In this document: one piece after another, positions 1-8,884 of the stretch
Numbering within the stretch: the stretch's first letter is position 1
How the letters are laid out: every line of letters begins with the position of its first letter
Assembly (NCBI RefSeq): GCF_000003605.2
Contig: NW_003124408.1
Span: 20,507-32,566 of the forward strand
Direction: 5' to 3'
Length of the DNA stretch: 12,060 bases
Source of the DNA: Saccoglossus kowalevskii
Taxonomy: Eukaryota; Hemichordata; Enteropneusta; Harrimaniidae
Made by a program: the position numbers and the translations under genes
The notes under the pieces: model-generated
The model's database searches: none
The model's input: the letters and a program-made list of their open reading frames with translations, nothing else
What the model was told of the DNA's origin: nothing

Positions 1-309
1 ACACAAGAAGCAAAGATTAGCCGGTACTCTCCCTACTTGTTTATCAGCAATACCTCTCAATGTTTGGTTTGGTTGTTTGACTTGTCCCTCTCGGGTAACT
101 TCATCATGAAGTTCATTAGATATTCTACACAAAGGAGGTATTTTTACCAACATTGAACTTGGATTATTATGTTCAATTTCAACAACCAGTAGAACATTTG
201 GATGTGGCCTGCGATGAAAGTGGTGGTATCCTTTTATGGACCAATCAAAGCTCATGTTGTTATGTATGGCATCATTATGAATGCACCAAAGTAAAATACA
301 TGTACTCTG
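1..309 (-). CDS. HIRAN-like domain protein, partial at the left edge
   Basis: On the minus strand there is no stop from position 309 to the window edge (103 codons). An in-frame TGA lies at 312-310, so the ATG at 255 is the likely start unless an acceptor (for example the AG near 304) brings in an upstream exon. From that ATG, 85 codons run to the edge. They include IKGYHHFHRRPHP (residues 7-19), LLVVEIEHNNPSS (22-34), MLVKIPPL (35-42) and DKQVGRVPANLC (71-82). The pattern G-Y-H-x-F ... L-V-x-E-x-x-N-N-P ... V-G-R-V-P resembles HIRAN-type beta-barrels (in known members: DNA-end binding, or uncharacterised expanded invertebrate families). Here a loop of roughly 30 residues separates the NNP and GRVP parts. 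The overlapping plus-strand frame at 153-392 is its shadow. It could be a live gene or a recent pseudogene; function is not inferred. Confidence 0.55.
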
Positions 310-392
310 TCACTGAGGCAGTTTATGAAGCTCCTATGTCAATATTTACCAATGAAAACATTACATTTTTATCCACAGTCCCCAAAAAATAA

Positions 393-800
393 TACCCTAT
401 AATATCAAATGATTTTTAAGCACCAGAAAGCCATAAAAATAATAAAATTGTACCTAACCAATAATGTGGAAGGAGTTACAAGGGAAGGAATTTCTTAATT
501 AAGCAGTATTAATTTATCTATTTTATTTATGGAATATACCTATATATCTTGTTTATGATATCATAATAGTAATAAGATTGGGAAGGGTATAACAAGTTTG
601 TTGTAACGTGTTTCTTCTGGGTGGAGGAGGGGGGTACAAAAGGAAGTTTTTTCCTACAACTGATAAATGCCACTGATTATTAAGGGTCCAAGCCCTTTCA
701 GGGCTAGAGCCCGTTTGTTATCGCTGGGATTTCGTTTCAGAAAATAGCTGAACAGTATTCTTACCTAAGTGCAATAAATATCGCCAATAAAAACTCTAGC
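393..800. other. Stretch without a recognised gene
   Basis: No coding signal was seen on either strand. There is a short perfect hairpin at 691-705 (AGCCCT, loop TTC, AGGGCT). On the minus strand, 770-759 reads ACTTAGGTAAGA, a good splice-donor-like sequence with the G|GT junction at 765/764. If a minus-strand transcript starts near 1013 (see the YY1-like site), this could end a first exon upstream of the HIRAN-like gene. That link is speculative. Confidence 0.3.
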
Positions 801-801
801 G

Positions 802-811
802 GTCACGTGAC
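802..811. promoter_or_regulatory. Palindromic E-box GTCACGTGAC
   Basis: A perfect 10-bp palindrome identical to the CLEAR/USF-type bHLH-ZIP site. It is the first of three CACGTG cores within 480 bp (802-811, 991-996, 1273-1278), dense for AT-rich DNA. Function is not shown by the sequence. Confidence 0.35.
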
Positions 812-990
812 TTATTTCTGTTATGTCTATTAAAAAAAATTGCAGACTCAGCAATGGATTATAGGTAAACTGACTAAAAGTGTAGGCATTTTTTTCTCAA
901 AGATGCATCCACAGATCAACTAAATAAATACGTATGTGACATGTCCGGTCACAGCTTTATATGAAAAAAAATAATAAAATTTCGATCCTT

Positions 991-1013
991 CACGTGGTTT
1001 GGCCGCCATCTTC
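991..1013 (-). promoter_or_regulatory. CACGTG box next to a YY1-like start element
   Basis: Read on the minus strand, AAGATGGCGGC is followed 6 bp later by CACGTG. In vertebrate promoters AAnATGGCGGC lies just downstream of the start site and is oriented with transcription. Here it would point left, towards the HIRAN-like frame whose ATG is about 750 bp away. This is one of the few CpG-containing patches in the region. The promoter assignment is inference from motif and orientation only. Confidence 0.35.
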
Positions 1014-1106
1014 ACAATTACATTTGTTTTATTGGTCACATAGGGGTGAAAACTTATATGTGCATTCTAATCTTGAGATACATTTTCCCAACTGAATGGT
1101 ACATGG

Positions 1107-1395
1107 CGAGGTCCTGTGGATGGCCACAAATGGGGGTGGAGGCTTCTAACCTCATTAATATGCATAACTGTTATATCCAAAGCTCTGTTGCAGTTAGGAA
1201 GATGAATCCTGTGTTATTATGACAATGTTGAACAAGAGATGTTGATTAAAATAAACGAGGTCCGTATATGGTCACGTGAGCTCATTAATATGCATAATTG
1301 TCATATCTGTAACACAGAACGGAACATGAAGGCATCAAACAAAAGATGTAACTGACATGGCCATATATGATGTAACCTCATAAATATGCATAAGC
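1107..1395 (+). repeat. Degenerate tandem repeat with CTCATTAATATGCATAA cores
   Basis: Three related units. The core is at 1151-1167 and 1281-1297 (identical 17-mers) and at 1377-1393 (one change). In the first two, similarity extends to an upstream CGAGGTCC...ATGGYCAC and a downstream TGTYATATC, giving a unit of roughly 100-150 bp. The core fits the Pit-1/POU consensus WWTATNCAT. A 13-bp piece of the third core recurs inverted at 2066-2078. It may be a decayed minisatellite or a cluster of homeodomain sites. Confidence 0.5.
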
Positions 1396-2315
1396 AATAC
1401 ACCCAAATTGTTATCAATCATATGGTTATGCTGATGTTGAATATAAAGAAATATTTAACATGCTTACACTTCATTATGCAGGGACATTGGTATCAACACG
1501 CCATTTCAATGAGTGTCTACAAATAACTTTTCTGACAATTCTGCTTGGACCCCGCCAATGCTGCTTGAATTTCAAACTACGTTCTTTTTCTTATAAAAAA
1601 CTGAAAGTGACGATTTTTTGACTATACCTTAACAGGTATATACAACAATTCATGCAGTATACACAACAGTAATAGAATATGCAGAAAAGTATTGTATTCA
1701 AGCAATGGTGTACACTCAAAATAGTGACAGTACACACTGAACCTATATACCAAAATGTTTGAGAATGTATTTACTGCATAAAAAAAATACAGGATTTTTA
1801 AAAACAAATTGAGAAAAACACAATCACAAAATCATTTTAGGGAAAGTAAAGCATTACTAGTGTGACATCAGCTTACTCTAAAATACTGTGCAAGTGAAAA
1901 AAGGCCATAACTTACCTCAAATCTTGCTGTTTGTTGTGGTTAAATCACCAAAATGTAGGTCAGAACATGCGCTTTCCATCTAAATCAACTGAGCGTCCTC
2001 AAAATATAGCAAGTGCGCATGTATTTGACCCATCGACCCAGTGATGACAACTTATTATCTGCCTCATGCATATTTATGCGAGAAAAAAGCCATTGCAGGC
2101 CAATTCCCGATCGGGCAGTTGCCCAAGCTGATAACTAAAGGTCTCCTTAGGATTAGAATATGCAATTAAATTAAGGAGCACTGGAGGGTTGGGTCAGAGT
2201 CAGGGGTGGGTACAAAATGAACTCTTTTCTATATTCTCAAAGATGGATCGTTTGAACTGGTGGGGAGGATTTGGAAGATGACTAGTGCAATTCATTTTAT
2301 GACACGATGACAGTC
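1396..2315. other. Stretch without a recognised feature
   Basis: AT-rich sequence with no convincing coding segment on either strand. The minus-strand 61-codon frame at 1622-1807 is dominated by Phe, Leu and Tyr, has no recognisable motif and is treated as chance. Apart from the inverted 13-mer at 2066-2078, nothing was identified. Confidence 0.5.
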
Positions 2316-2711
2316 TTCAGCGTGGCGATAGCAAAACCCTCGGTCAAATACAAAATCATTAATAAAATTGGAGCTGCTCCAAAGATTCTTTGAACAATTC
2401 AAAAGGCTAAACTGACCTGGTTCTTGGTGATAATGCCAAATTGTAAGCAATTTCACTGGCCGTACAGGCGGGGTATAGCAATACTACTCTGTCACACAAT
2501 TACAGACAATGACAGTAAACGGTCATTGTTAACAGCGCCGTCTACATTTCCATTTGAAGGTAATGTCAGGATGTGAATTTCCTAAACTAATGTGAGATAT
2601 TTTAAACAAATACGCTATTCTGTACATAACATGTTTCTATTTTGTCACTTTGTATGTATGCACCCGTATAACATCAAATTATTGATTCAGTCTTCCAAAT
2701 GTAGAACCCAT

Positions 2712-2738
<27 letters not shown>
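2712..2738. repeat. (TA)n microsatellite, 13.5 units
   Basis: A pure TA run of 27 bases inside copy A; it is absent at the corresponding place in copy B. It is a normal hypervariable dinucleotide tract and could serve to compare alleles. Confidence 0.95.
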
Positions 2739-2743
<5 letters not shown>

Positions 2744-3268
2744 CGAGACCAGGGTATTATAGTATTTATGCCTACAGAATTTCTGATTATTAAAGAATAA
2801 TTCATAAAAATCCCTTTACTTATTTATTCGTGTCATTTATCATCCTGATACCTGGTATGAGGGTAGCATATCTCAAAAACCAAATGAACCTACAATAATA
2901 TTTTTGTATAAGTTTACTGTGTTAAAATAAATATGCAAATCCAATGTTGGCATACACCTACTATGTAAAAGATACACGATACACGTACTGAGGTTATTAC
3001 TGAATATTTGCTACTACCACCAATACGATCTATTATCTTCTTCTTTTTCTACATCAGTAGGGTAAAACTAACCTGTCTTACGACGGTCTAATCCCAGCAT
3101 GTATACGTGCAAAAATATTAATTCTCTTTCGGATAAGCCCATATCAAGTAGTGTATGAATTTATAACAACCTAGAGCATAATTGTAAACTCATTAACAAC
3201 AACAAGAACATAGTCAACAACCTAATAATTGTCTTTAACTTTGTTGGAAAATGTGTTCGACGAGAGTA

Positions 3269-4313
3269 CAGTGTTAACGCTAGTATTTTTTTATTAGCCA
3301 CACCATTAAGATCAACATTTTATTGGAAACTAATCGCAAGTTTTAAATTACAGTTACCATGTAAAGATTAATAAAATAAATGACAATTCACCAAAACATG
3401 TGTTATTTTTATTGTCATTAATACGGTAAGTACATGTTATGCCAGTCATTAAGCACAGTCTACACTGGTTATAGTCATTGATTATAGTACTGCATTATAG
3501 TACTGCAAATTACTGCAATTTTTGTTCGCTGTTCGGAGAATCAAAACAAAACCAGGAAACGAACGGTATTTTTGACATTTTATTTAAATTTGTTTGGAAA
3601 ATCAATCACATTACCTGTGGTCACTAGTGATTTCATGATTTTGGAAATCGTCTTTCTTAGGTTTAGCATTTTTCTTCCTATTGGTAAATGCATTATTTCG
3701 GGAGGCTTTTCGACACAGAGTACAATAAAAATGACCATCTTCCTCGACCAACCATGGGAACATTTTTTTATGTTCCGATGTGAGTTTTCTGTGAGAATCT
3801 TTTTCTAGACTCCGCTGTAGTAGAATTGGAAGCGGCATCTTCGATACCAAAGTATCCTGATAATGTTGTCTGCTTCTTTTTTTGACCAGACTCCTTCATT
3901 GTTAGCGATCGCCAACGCAATGCCGTTTTCTTTCACCTGCTATTGAACTATACGTACAAACAAACGCAGTACGCAGACTCGGACTAATTTGCATATAGCG
4001 GCTGTTATCCATTGCCTAAGAATTATAAATTGACCCCCCTATAGAAGGAATTGCGTAGAAAGATTAAATGAATCCCATTGTGTCAACACAGGTTGCGGCG
4101 ATCTGCGTGTCAATGCATGAATCCGGAAGTCACTGCATTTCGCCAGAATAGCGATTATGTCTACGGTTAATAGTACAGCCAAGATTGCCCTGAACATTTT
4201 TTGGAGGTGAAAAATATAATTCGCAAATGTGGCTAATCATTTTTACAAAATTTTCGCAACACACCAATTGTTATCACATTTTACGAGTTGGGCGAGTGCT
4301 AGCGTGAACACTG
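3269..4313 (-). mobile_element. hAT-type DNA transposon, 1045 bp, internally deleted
   Basis: The ends are inverted repeats: CAGTGTTAACGCTAG on the left and the complement of CAGTGTTCACGCTAG on the right (14 of 15 match). CAGTG starts are typical of hAT elements. Direct repeats AGAGTA abut both ends (3263-3268 and 4314-4319), a 6-bp target duplication, shorter than the usual 8 bp but reported for some hAT groups. Copy B at about 9505-9530 has a single related AGTA and no element, so it is the empty site. ATTAGCCACA also occurs near both ends in inverted orientation. The only coding piece is the first exon of a transposase on the minus strand (3615-3899). The catalytic RNase-H region and the C-terminal dimerisation domain are missing, so it cannot be autonomous. 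Confidence 0.85.
3615..3899 (-). pseudogene. hAT transposase N-terminal zinc-finger exon, frame-shifted
   Basis: From the ATG at 3899 the frame reads a Lys-rich start followed by QTTLSGYFG, a motif seen at the N-terminus of many ZNF862/ZMYM-like hAT-derived proteins and resembling a PCNA-binding PIP box (QxxLxxYF). That frame stops near the codons for KTHIGT. The continuation lies one frame over (longest stop-free part 3850-3611): EHKKMFPWL, then FYCTLCRK (two Cys), a Lys/Asn-rich linker and FQNHEITSDH (two His), a C-x2-C...H-x5-H finger of BED/TTF type. A single-base shift between YFG and EHKKM explains the break. The frame ends in CACAG|GTAATG, a good donor (G|GT at 3615/3614), and its stop lies inside that putative intron. 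The rest of the transposase is absent. Plus-strand 3572-3808 is a shadow. Confidence 0.75.
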
Positions 4314-4854
4314 AGAGTATATATTTTTAGAATTAAAAATAACAGGTTTGAATTTAAAACAACCTATAACTGACGAATCAAATAGTTATCTAATATTAAC
4401 CCATATTAATTTTTTTAATAATACATCTACAATTTAGCTACATTCTAAGAAACAGTGCCCGTCTGGAGACTGCCTATTCGCATGTTGGAATTCATCGCAT
4501 ACTACTGACCCATATACACACCCTTTCTTTACTGTAAACACGTGATTATTCAGTGGTCAGATTTAAAGATATGAGCATGCATACCAGAATACAAGTACTT
4601 TTATTGGAGAAATTCAACTGTATGGTCAAGTTGTTGACACCCAAAATTAAGGGAATATGTACAATCGGACATCAATATACCCGATTAATTTTGATTTGAA
4701 CTCGAATCAAAGAATAAACCTCTTCTGACCCTGTTTGAATTCTATACCCTTAATCGTCTGCATATGTGCAAGGCCCCTTCAAAAGAGGTACAGCATATGT
4801 AGACGCCAATTGAAATATACAGTAGCAAGCTGAGTTTAGAGAGATACTGTGAAC

Positions 4855-4872
4855 AGCGCCACCTTCTGGCCA
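4855..4872 (-). promoter_or_regulatory. CTCF-like site
   Basis: On the minus strand the sequence TGGCCAGAAGGTGGCGCT differs from the CTCF core (CCASYAGRKGGCRSY) at one position. It lies just outside the right end of copy A. CTCF is present in most bilaterians, but the match was judged by eye and the same string can also sit inside repeats. Confidence 0.35.
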
Positions 4873-5276
4873 GTTATTCTATGCCTTCTGAAAGTGTCTA
4901 CTTGGCAGGAAGTGCTAAAATAGCGGTGATGCACTTGTTTTTGGCTCTTTGACTGAGACAATGGCAGAGGATGGTGCATTTACTTTAGTTGTACGGTTTT
5001 TGGCAAGATACAAGAATTGCCAATAAAGAGGCGTGGCTACTCGCATAATGCAATACAGTCGGTCTATGGTTTGAAGCAGTATATTAGGCGTATATGTACC
5101 TTTCATGCATCCAGCCAAGTGAAAATCGTATCATGATTGACTTTCAGACTCAGTAACATTAAAATACGACATACACGTCGGGCTGCGAAGCCCATGGACA
5201 TCGTAAGATTTCCCATACCCGGTTATAACGTTGGTAACCGTTGCCACGCAAATAATTGATGAAAACCTGAGTAATC
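4873..5276. other. Stretch without a recognised gene; two small hairpins
   Basis: No coding segment is recognised; the minus-strand 67-codon frame at 4915-5118 has no motif. Structures: 5180-5193 folds as GGGCT-GCGA-AGCCC, a stem capped by a GNRA loop, and 5220-5240 pairs CGGTTA with TAACCG around a 9-base loop. CCAATAAAGAGGCGTGGC at 5020-5037 combines CCAAT and a GC/CACCC-type box, possibly by chance. Confidence 0.35.
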
Positions 5277-5318
5277 AGTACTAGTACTAGTACTAGTACT
5301 AGTAATAGTAATAGTAAT
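5277..5318. repeat. Hexamer tandem repeat (AGTACT)4(AGTAAT)3
   Basis: Four perfect AGTACT units followed by three AGTAAT units. AGTACT and its rotation ACTAGT are self-complementary, so the first part can fold back on itself. The block change from C to A suggests two expansions in one array. Confidence 0.95.
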
Positions 5319-5653
5319 CAGTTTTTGGCCTTAGACTTGCATACAGTCTTGTTTATATTTTGATGCATTTTTCAATAATTCTATGTAATAAGACAATAAC
5401 GCTTATATCAGAAATGCAACCTGCATGATTCTCAGGGCGTCAAATGAGTGGGATGAGTTTGAGTGCGATTTTCACAAGTTTGACAACTTGACGACCAAGA
5501 CACCCTGTCATGAAAATGAATACAATTCTTCAACTGTTAACAGGCAATGCAACACAACCAATAAAACAACCAAAAGACATGCACAATTCAATCCCCATCA
5601 GTTATTTCCTTCAACCTTTCTTCTATAACGCTGTCAATTTCTTCAATAACATG

Positions 5654-8101
5654 TTATTCTGACAATTCATACTCTGTTATTTCTTCCAAATCTTCGATTA
5701 TAGTTTCGTCGTCTGTCAAAAGTTCACCTCCCTGCATTATAAACTCGTTAATTTTTTCAGACTGGTCATTATTTTGTGAACCGGAGATTTGACAGTTTGT
5801 AGTCCAGGCTGTTATTGTACAATGTTCGTTTTTTGGCAACCACAGGGTTTCGTTTTGCAGTCTGATTTGCAATGACACCATTTATTGTAAATATCAACTG
5901 TCATTTTAGGGCTGTTGCATTTAGAATTCTCTCTTCCTCCCCATACACTCCTGCCTGTAATGCATTTCTGATGATTTGAATTAATTGTTTAAGAAGTTCA
6001 ACCTGATCATCGTACAAGGTGTTGTTTTCAATGGTTTTAAATCGTCTGTATTAGTGAAATCATTTGAAAATTGTACATTATGTTTCTTGTAATACAAAGT
6101 ACAAATGAGCCTGTATAATGCCATCAGGCCAAAATGTAATTCAATGTCGACAAGGCTACCAGGTGTTCCTTAATTAGTACTAGAGATGCATGCTGGAAGA
6201 AGATATTAAAGAATGCTGCCTTGCCATATATAGCAAAAAAGGTGATTGTATAGCATTCACTCATAATAAATAATAACTGGATACATTTGACACGATCCTC
6301 TTTACTAATGGGACTCAGATCTAACTGCACTATTCATGGAATTCTTGTTTAGATAACTACTCCCGATATTTCAAATTAGGTTTCAGTAACCCATCATTTG
6401 CATCGTAGTAAATTAACTCATTATTGACATAGGCCAGCCAATATTGTACAAATCAGTATACGTTCGTGATTACATCTGCATGTAATCGTATTCTAGTATC
6501 AGTTTCTTCGTGGTTTGCATACTATGCTCCATTTTTGCGTAAATCCAGCTTTGAAACCTTTATCGCCTTTCCGCGATTATCTCGCTCAGATCCACCTGCC
6601 ACTAAGACTTTCTGATTGTCGTTCAAGAGTGGTTGGATAATATGAGGAAGGTTAAAAACATGAAATTTGTCGTTTATTTTTACGTTCTTCAAGAAATGTC
6701 ATCCAATTTTCAGTGGGGAGAGGGGAGATGGACAGAGGTGTGGTGAGGTGCTAGTCATCAAGGGTGTTTGTGATGACTTCTAATTGAAGTTCCCTGAATA
6801 ATAATCATCCCTTCAAGTGCGCATCAAATTAGCTTTTATTCCTTGATGATTAATGGTACTGTTTGCAATAGCAAATGGCCTTGGGTAAAGCAATACATTG
6901 AGAATCAATTGGTGTTCCTGGTTTAATAGAATACGACATTTGTCTCTTCAAACATTTTCCCATCCGCTTTTCATCTTGGTCAGCTGTCCTTTTTTTCTTC
7001 TTCATAATTTTCACAGAAGAAAACGTTTTTAATATTTTTTGTCACATTGGGGCATTGGCGCTTGGTATATTTACTATCCTTGATGAAATATATGCAGATA
7101 ATGTGTTTACCTATCTCATAATGTGACATTAGATCCTTATATGTGGCTCATGGCCACAAGCAAGCTCGGCAGAAAAAAATATCACAAGACCCCGATTTCC
7201 TTCTGGTGAATAAACGAAAACATTCATCTCACTACTTTTATCATAATATTTTGAACATATGTGCTCACTGATGTCCTGATTCCTTTTGTTCACAACTTTT
7301 CTGATAAAAGTTGGTTGTGTAAATTGTCAAGACACTTGGCTCAGTAGGCTAAGTACATAGCTATAATATCCAACAAGTCAGGATTTCAACACTAAGATTA
7401 ATCAAAGATTTGTGCGCTTCACCAAGAACCAATTCCCGGCTGTCACAGTAGCACTGAAACCACCACGTTTAAAGTGTCCAATCACGCTATCTGCTGAGTT
7501 TAAGATATCGAATAATTGTTGCGACGACACAAGTCATAAATAAGGAACAAAATCATTTGACAAATCTGGTTTGTGTTCAATGGCCTGAAAAATTGTTGCA
7601 TGGATTCCTCTATTAGAGTAATTAGCAGTGATTCCTGCGTGTGGATGACCAATATATCAATATTATCCAAGGAAGCAACAACAAAAGCAATTAGACTATT
7701 GTGTGCATATGATCTCTAGCTGTATTTTTGGAGGAAATTATTCCAAATGAATTCAAGATTGAAATTAACTTCAAATGTAGTGGATATGAACATTGATCAT
7801 TTGTTACAAAAAAAGTACATAAAGGAAAGAACAGTATAAGGTATTACCAGTGTTTATTATTAAACAGACTTCTTTTGTGGGAACCCAGATAATGTTCAGT
7901 CCACTTAAAGTTGTCTTTGAACATGTGCAACCTTTCTGTTCTGTCATGAGTGGAAAGAAACACAAAATTCCACAAGACAGTGTCAATTTCCTTAAATATA
8001 TCCTCATTATTTAATATTTTGCCCCGGGAAATCGACTGCATAAACCAGAGGAATATTAAAAATGTCGCCATTGAGCCACACCAAAAATAATGCCGCTCCA
8101 T
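5654..8101 (-). pseudogene. Decayed gene of an unnamed invertebrate multicopy family (DNIDIL / EEADTR / GCDT / CXC type)
   Basis: Coding pieces in protein order on the minus strand, in changing frames: EIDTVLWNFVFLSTHDRTER (about 7995-7935); PLHLKLISILNSFGIISSKN (7810-7691); ASLDNIDIL (about 7698-7655); HPHAGITANYSNRGIHAT...AIEHKP (7647-7537), then GHFKRGGFSATVTAGNW to 7402 after one in-frame TGA; AKCLDNLHNQL (7379-7290); a 65-codon open stretch with KVVNKRNQDISEHI (7326-7129); INDKFHVFNLPHIIQPLLND...NHEETDTRI (6698-6453, one TAG inside); LLFIMSECYTITFF (about 6330-6190); GSLVDIELHFGLMALYRLIC (6169-5981); TLYDDQVELLKQLIQIIRNA (6050-5901); WCHCKSDCKTKPCGC (5904-5812); and an acidic tail ending ITEYELSE (5881-5654). 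I recall intact relatives in cnidarians, molluscs, lancelets and fish with PLH...ILN-G, DNID, HEEADTR, GCDT and a terminal Cys cluster. Frameshifts and stops without evident introns mark a pseudogene. Function is unknown. The D/E pattern hints at a PIN/FEN-like fold (inference). It may extend to 8265. Confidence 0.7.
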
Positions 8102-8757
8102 GCGTTATCATACAAGTTATTTGTATAGTAGTTATGTTTTGTGGTGTAACAATTGTCAACTTAGAAACGTTCAGCGTGGAGATAGTGAAACCCTCGGTCA
8201 AATACAAAATCATTAATAAATTGAAACTGCTCCAAGGATTCTTTGGAATATTCAAAAGACAAAACTTACCTGGTTCTCAAATTCACTGTACGTACATGCG
8301 GGATAAAGCAATGACACTAAACGGTAATCGTTAACAGCGCTCTCTACATTTCCATTTGAAGATAATATTGCATATGAATTAGGATTCCTCGCGACAGGAT
8401 GTGAATTTCCAAAACTAATGTGGGATAATTTAAACAAGTACACTGCTTTTTAGCTTGGCTGTCGACTTTGTCGAGCGGAGCTTATCATATGAGTGATTGT
8501 CCGTCGTCGTCCATGTCAATGTTTTACTTTTTCGACTTGTTCTTGAAAACTACAAACTTGAATGCTTTGATACTTGGTGTATATGTACCTTGGGTAGATT
8601 TGTTCATTTCATGATCATATTTTCAATTCTCTAATTTTGGTGAATATTTTTGTCATTTTTGGTGAAAAATGATATTTCTGAATTCTTGTTGAAAACGGCT
8701 TAGTCTTTTCCACGAAACGAAATGAAACAAAATAAAACGAAACGAAACGAAACGAAA

Positions 8758-8771
8758 CCCTAACCCTAACC
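8758..8771 (-). repeat. Telomere-like CCCTAA tract, left arm of the MITE
   Basis: Just over two CCCTAA units, continuing directly from the CGAAA pentamers. Together with 8866-8884 it makes an inverted pair of the metazoan telomere hexamer inside a transposon, not a chromosome end. Confidence 0.9.
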
Positions 8772-8865
8772 TTAGATTTTGAACGACCTCAAACATCGTC
8801 ACGTCCGTATTTCACAGTGTGAAATTTTCTCAGATATTATTGGGCCAATGAAAACAAAAATGCGA

Positions 8866-8884
8866 GTTAGGGTTAGGGTTTGGG
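8866..8884 (+). repeat. Telomere-like TTAGGG tract, right arm of the MITE
   Basis: Two TTAGGG units plus a TTTGGG variant, joined directly to the TTTCG array. The variant hexamer is the main mismatch with the left arm apart from the array length. Confidence 0.9.

Larger units (their letters stand above)
2316..4780 (+). repeat. Direct repeat copy A (2.5 kb)
   Basis: This segment is colinear with 8170-10471. Homology begins at TTCAGCGTGG and ends at AAGGCCCCTTC in both copies. By eye, blocks are about 93-97% identical (for example 3177-3254 against 9412-9480, and 4515-4650 against 9709-9840), separated by indels. Copy-specific items in A are the (TA)n tract, about 110 bp near 2990-3100 and the hAT element at 3269-4313. 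Neither end shows TG...CA or inverted ends, and the flanks outside A and B do not match, so it is not clearly an LTR pair or a simple tandem duplication. A coding-like segment lies at the left end on the minus strand (about 2395-2316), with one base more than copy B. Confidence 0.75.

Noticed and set aside
153-392. Plus-strand 79-codon open frame
   Set aside because: It lies opposite the minus-strand HIRAN-like frame, which has better motif content. The plus frame has no recognisable domain.
691-705. Histone 3' stem-loop look-alike (AGCCCT-TTC-AGGGCT)
   Set aside because: The loop has three bases instead of four, the stem starts with A instead of G, and no histone frame lies upstream.
1622-1807. 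Minus-strand 61-codon frame with a membrane-like composition
   Set aside because: AT-rich DNA readily gives Phe/Leu/Tyr-rich frames; there is no motif, no conserved neighbour and no regulatory context.
8007-8255. Minus-strand frame with an Ig-like pattern (ITC ... FLVWL)
   Set aside because: The C...W spacing is suggestive, but there is only one cysteine, the first codon is TTG, and the region fits better as the broken 5' part of the neighbouring pseudogene.
7804-8334. Several overlapping frames at 7804-8007 (minus) and 8062-8334 (plus)
   Set aside because: They are short and mutually overlapping. The minus-strand pieces are absorbed into the decayed gene and the plus-strand frame is its shadow.
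8758-8884. True chromosome end or telomere fusion
   Set aside because: The hexamers number only two or three, are inverted across a short centre, and sit inside precise inverted ends with a target duplication.
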